Made by a program: the position numbers and the translations under genes. Under the pieces are notes generated by a model. It saw only the letters and a list, made by a program, of their open reading frames with translations. It had not been told where the DNA came from and did no database searches. 64,000 bases of DNA from Porphyridium purpureum (taxonomy: Eukaryota; Rhodophyta; Bangiophyceae; Porphyridiales; Porphyridiaceae). The stretch spans positions 1,364,001 through 1,428,000 of the forward strand of contig VRMN01000002.1 of assembly GCA_008690995.1 (NCBI GenBank), given 5' to 3'. This document shows, one piece after another, positions 60,534 through 64,000 of this stretch (position 1 is its first letter; every line of letters begins with the position of its first letter).

Positions 60534-63500
60534 TTATTGCAGCCGATTCGAGAGCACTTCGCATATTGTCACGTACTGAGCATCGAGCGCGTCAGATATC
60601 TCTCCAGCACGCTCGCTGTTCAATTGGAATTGAATTGTGACTCGTACATCCGAAACCTCTGCTTGTTCGTTTTGACGGACCGCCAGGGTGATTTCGGCAG
60701 GTTTAAATTTTTGGAGTAGCCCACCTAAACCTTTAGCACCACTGCTTGCCAGCCGTCCAATCTGCGATGCCGAAAGCGACGCGTTCCCTTCCGTCGAGCC
60801 GGAGCCACCACCGCCACCATTGCCAGACGATGACGCCGCGGTGGCAGCCGATGCTGGTGACGCACTTATGATGTGACTGAGAACAAAGACCTGCTCGTGC
60901 TGTGGTTTCATCGACGGACGCATGGACATGCTCCACCCCGCGGTTTCGGAGCATACCCGGCCAGCTTCGCTCGTTGTGCTCCAGAAGTCACGTCCAGATA
61001 CTATAACACGCTCCAACTTCATGGTTGACGCGGCACTGTTCCCGGTAACCGGAATGGACGATGATTGTGTTGCCTTTTCTGATGCAGTCATTGTCCGCGA
61101 TGACGGCGGCGACATAGATGTGCTTAGTTTTGCCTTGAGTGACGCAGATGGAGACGAGGATGACCCGGGGGCGCTTTTTCCGATCTTTCCGGACATACGT
61201 GTTGAAGGCGGCGTGGAACTTTTCCTCAAGTTCCACCCAGAGCGTCCTTCAACCGTTCCAGCGCCGCCGTCCTGCGTCCTGCGTGATTGCGAAAGCTGGT
61301 CGTGGTCGTCCATGCTGTGAAAAGTCGCAGTGTCCTCGGTAGTCTCGCGTTCAACCATGTAAGGATCAGAGCTGCTCATTGAACGTTGCTGCACCTCGGC
61401 CCTTGATGGCGCGATCCCATTCGCTGGCTTTTCCTCGTCCGAATCATTCACAACGTGATCCAGTTCTTCTTGTCCTTCGCCAAGGCCTCCACGGTACCTT
61501 CCCTTTTGGCGCGCTTCCTCGGCCCGAACTGTGGCCTGTCGTGCAAGCTGTTTGGCCTTTTCCTGTCTGCGCTTCGTCGGAGACTTCACTAAATTTGAGA
61601 GACCTAACACAAGTGATCCAACGCGCGACAAACTTTCACTTTGTGGCTCCATCGAGGGCTCCTCAACTGGGGTATGAGTTTGCTGCTGCTCGAACTCCCT
61701 CTCGCTGGTACTGCTATTCTTCTTTGTAAAGCTGAGCGACCGCATGGTTGCGAGAAAGGGGCTGAGCTTTTCTGACTCAGAGCTCTTGCGCTTCGACGAG
61801 GCCGAATTCCCGCGGCTACCCATACCTCCAGGTACGTTGCTGCCTTCACTAAAACGCTGCGACTTCGTGGGTGAGCGAAAAATCGAATTTGATAGTCCCA
61901 GACCCCCCGACGCGCGGCGCCGACCCAGGGGATCGGTATCAGGGTCGGCATTTCGTAGCAGCTCCTCAGCAAATAAATCATTCCTCGAATCCAATCCACT
62001 GCCGTCATCGCCTTGCCGTGACCCTTTCCAAAACGGAGCACGCTCGGACTTTTCAGGAGCGGGAAATTGCGACGGATGATCGCCGGCGGTAGGACTCTTC
62101 TGCTCTTCTATTGGCGCGTCGTGGGGCATAACTTGTGTCGATGATGAAGATGATGCCTTGGCTATTTTTGATCGTTGAGAAGGAAAAGAGGTCATGAACC
62201 CAGGTACCCTGGGCTCCGGAAGACAGTCAGCAATCATGCCGTGTTCACGGTGTCCCTGATGCGCCTGCTGCTGTTCTGACGACGTGTCAAAAGCCTCATG
62301 TGTGTCTGGAAAAGCGTGCGGCTGAGCATCACTGCCACCGCTGAGTCGCAGCTTTTCCTTTTGAAATCCCTTTGCGATGCCTTCAGAAGATTCATCCCTT
62401 GACGAAGGCAGAACCCGATTCAAGGACGACTTCTTTCCGTGACTTTTTCTTCCATGCGCCGTGGCATCTTCCCCGAGCACTGCTGCCGCCGCGGCATGCA
62501 CGCCATCGCTGGAAGCCAGTCTTGCATCTATTGACCCGGCAGACTTTTGCGATTGCTTGCGTGACAGTGAGGAGAAGGTACGCATCGTCGCGCTTCGTGT
62601 GTCGCTGCCAATAGCTGCGTCGTCCAGACTCTGCTGCGAAGAGTGTCCCTTCTTTCTTGAGGGCACTCCATGAATGGCTCGGTGACTGGTGGAGCCCGAC
62701 AAGTTATCGTCAGGACTGAGCACAATCTCCTCTCGACTGCTTCCAAAGGAGCGAACTCTATCAGAAAGCGTATGGAGTCGCTGACTACCTCGCCGAAGAG
62801 CGGCCATGCTAGTGTCATCGTGATGGTGTTCTTCGACGGCATTAGCAGCCCCTCGCATGGCAACCTTTTGGATGGCGATTGGAGCGCTCTCACGATCCCA
62901 GTCGAGTGCCATTCGCGTAGTTAAGCGTGTCGGGACCTGCTCCATTCTGTCCATTTCAATAGCCGATCTCGGCTCGCGTATTTCTGCAGGATTTATCCCG
63001 CCGCGGTAAATTTCAACGCCGGAGCGCTGACGGCTGAGCTCAACTTCGAACTCATCCCGATCAAGCTCTGTCGCGGAACGGGAGGCGTACGCAGCGAGCT
63101 CGTGCGCAGGATCATCCAATACGAATGCATTCATTTCCCCACCGGCGTGTCCAGCAGAGCCGCGGTATGGCTCACGCGGGCGGTCCATTGCCGCACGGGA
63201 CGGAAATTTAATCAGTGACGATTCCATATCGTCATTCTCGCCGTACGCCACGTCAATTTTGAATTTCTGGTCCGCAGACTCGACGTCTGTCCCTGATGAA
63301 TCCGCTGCTTGTTCGCTTGCCTTTTGCTCGGCATCACGCGAACTTGCCGGCGCCAAAACCAGCCCCATCCCATTCGCCTCCATTTGTTCGGCGGTCATGT
63401 TTCTTCCCTCATAATCACATGAGACTGCTGTTACTATACCCACGTTCGCATGTGGCGCGGTGCCTGCTTTGGTCTGTTTTGACTGGCTCAACGAATGGAC

Positions 63501-63815
63501 GCTCGGAATTTCCGCAAACACGCTGGATGAATTTGGGGGCGACAAGGACCGCAGTGACCGCGGTTCCGACGGCACAGGCCGCGGCGCGGACAACGCCACG
63601 GGAAACGCCGCATCCGCACTCGACATTCTTTTGCCGGGCGCGCTCGATGGCTCGTACTTCTCCCCCGTCGCGGCGGGCGTTATGCTCGCGTCCCTTGGCT
63701 GCGCGCTCCTGCTTGGCTGTCGCGACGTGCGCTTCAAGCTCGGGAACGCCCACTTTCCCTTCTGCGCCACGGGCACTGCGCCGCCTCCGCCGCTATCTCG
63801 CTGCGCGGCGTCCAT
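60534..63815 (-). CDS. Large disordered protein, function unknown
   Basis: I do not recognise this 1093-residue protein. Most of it is Ser/Pro/Gly/Glu/Lys-rich and predicted disordered, with many Ser-Pro and Arg-x-x-Ser sites that kinases could use. A helical, basic stretch lies at about 735-765 (KRRQEKAKQLARQATVRAEE). The only part that looks folded is the C-terminal region from about residue 935 (ERVIVSGRDFWSTTSEAGRV, EQVFVLSHIIS, then after a Gly run LGGLLQKFKPAEITLAVRQN and VRVTIQFQLNSERA), ending in a short helix. It is not a known domain to me. The start is an ATG at 63815; it lies 127 bp from the NDC1 stop. Confidence 0.6.
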   Translation of the reverse strand: MDAAQRDSGGGGAVPVAQKGKWAFPSLKRTSRQPSRSAQPRDASITPAATGEKYEPSSAPGKRMSSADAAFPVALSAPRPVPSEPRSLRSLSPPNSSSVFAEIPSVHSLSQSKQTKAGTAPHANVGIVTAVSCDYEGRNMTAEQMEANGMGLVLAPASSRDAEQKASEQAADSSGTDVESADQKFKIDVAYGENDDMESSLIKFPSRAAMDRPREPYRGSAGHAGGEMNAFVLDDPAHELAAYASRSATELDRDEFEVELSRQRSGVEIYRGGINPAEIREPRSAIEMDRMEQVPTRLTTRMALDWDRESAPIAIQKVAMRGAANAVEEHHHDDTSMAALRRGSQRLHTLSDRVRSFGSSREEIVLSPDDNLSGSTSHRAIHGVPSRKKGHSSQQSLDDAAIGSDTRSATMRTFSSLSRKQSQKSAGSIDARLASSDGVHAAAAAVLGEDATAHGRKSHGKKSSLNRVLPSSRDESSEGIAKGFQKEKLRLSGGSDAQPHAFPDTHEAFDTSSEQQQAHQGHREHGMIADCLPEPRVPGFMTSFPSQRSKIAKASSSSSTQVMPHDAPIEEQKSPTAGDHPSQFPAPEKSERAPFWKGSRQGDDGSGLDSRNDLFAEELLRNADPDTDPLGRRRASGGLGLSNSIFRSPTKSQRFSEGSNVPGGMGSRGNSASSKRKSSESEKLSPFLATMRSLSFTKKNSSTSEREFEQQQTHTPVEEPSMEPQSESLSRVGSLVLGLSNLVKSPTKRRQEKAKQLARQATVRAEEARQKGRYRGGLGEGQEELDHVVNDSDEEKPANGIAPSRAEVQQRSMSSSDPYMVERETTEDTATFHSMDDHDQLSQSRRTQDGGAGTVEGRSGWNLRKSSTPPSTRMSGKIGKSAPGSSSSPSASLKAKLSTSMSPPSSRTMTASEKATQSSSIPVTGNSAASTMKLERVIVSGRDFWSTTSEAGRVCSETAGWSMSMRPSMKPQHEQVFVLSHIISASPASAATAASSSGNGGGGGSGSTEGNASLSASQIGRLASSGAKGLGGLLQKFKPAEITLAVRQNEQAEVSDVRVTIQFQLNSERAGEISDALDAQYVTICEVLSNRLQ

Positions 63816-64000
63816 CCCAGACCTTCTGTCAGTCCCTCTCCCTTTCCCTCACACACCGACCCACAGCGTGAATCCAAAGTCCACCAGCCGACACACGCCC
63901 GCACCAACTCGCACGCGCTCGCGCTTTTTTTTCTCGCCTCTGCCAGACTGCGCACGCGCGTGTTCTGTAACGGCAGGCCGCATGACTAAAAACGGGCCGT
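63816..64000. other. Upstream region of the last gene
   Basis: The 185 bp to the window edge are the presumed promoter and leader of the disordered-protein gene. No gene or repeat is evident. Confidence 0.4.

Noticed and set aside
1-64000. Search for tRNA, rRNA and transposable elements
   Set aside because: No cloverleaf-like segment with A and B boxes, no rRNA core sequence, no reverse transcriptase, transposase or long terminal repeats were seen in the intergenic DNA. A GGTTCAAGCTC near 27918 resembles a B box, but no tRNA could be built around it.

Overview
The window is nuclear DNA of a photosynthetic, mitochondriate eukaryote with a compact, GC-rich, nearly intron-free genome. I annotate 36 protein genes in 64 kb, about one per 1.8 kb, and 34 of them read as one uninterrupted frame. 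The gene set is purely eukaryotic in its core machinery (Slu7, TRAPPC4, p115/Uso1, Rab geranylgeranyltransferase beta, PCID2, uS11, Ufd2, CLN3). It also holds nucleus-encoded plastid enzymes (RibBA, IspF-HisE, acetylglutamate kinase, NDC1, probably SfsA and an S1 protein). My best guess is a unicellular red alga of the Porphyridium type. That is inferred from gene content, density and lack of introns, not from a database match. Because the genome is eukaryotic, coding starts were placed at ATG codons only.

Layout. 1-8.2 kb is rich in mitochondrial genes: a FAM210/DUF1279 protein, ribosome recycling factor, a radical-SAM-fold protein without cluster cysteines, NDUFAF3 and a divergent FAD glycerol-3-phosphate dehydrogenase, followed by Rab GGTase beta and acetate kinase. 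8.5-25 kb carries TRAPPC4, SLU7, an 8.2-kb gene for a giant p115-like tether, an unknown protein, an S1-domain protein, organellar Phe-tRNA synthetase and PCID2. 25-38 kb carries a fusion ending in a DHAR-like GST domain, RibBA, a fungal-type Aur1 homologue, uS11, a SerB-like ACT-HAD protein with lost catalytic residues, HydF with a probable short intron, an interrupted C2H2 zinc-finger gene and a HAD protein. 38-50 kb carries ALDH22-type dehydrogenase, a flavin-reductase-fold protein, CLN3, UFD2, an EI24-like membrane protein, an IspF-HisE fusion and a CDK8-like kinase. After a 1-kb gene-free stretch of simple repeats, 52-64 kb carries a RING protein, SfsA, acetylglutamate kinase, an RHD3-like GTPase, a RIB7-type reductase, NDC1 and a long disordered orphan protein.

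Architecture. Ten gene pairs are divergent and share intergenic regions of about 140-790 bp. Convergent neighbours are separated by as little as 32 bp and tandem ones by as little as 28 bp, so transcripts must often overlap or have very short UTRs. Upstream regions contain TATA-like elements, plant telo-box-like AAACCCTA motifs, and a recurring CCGATAAA/CCGATAAG word that forms 8-bp tandem repeats at two loci.

Connections. RibBA and the RIB7-type reductase belong to riboflavin synthesis. The IspF and HisE domains join two plastid pathways in one polypeptide. Acetate kinase and HydF together hint at anaerobic fermentation or an [FeFe]-hydrogenase-type maturation system. I saw no mobile element, CRISPR array, tRNA or rRNA gene.
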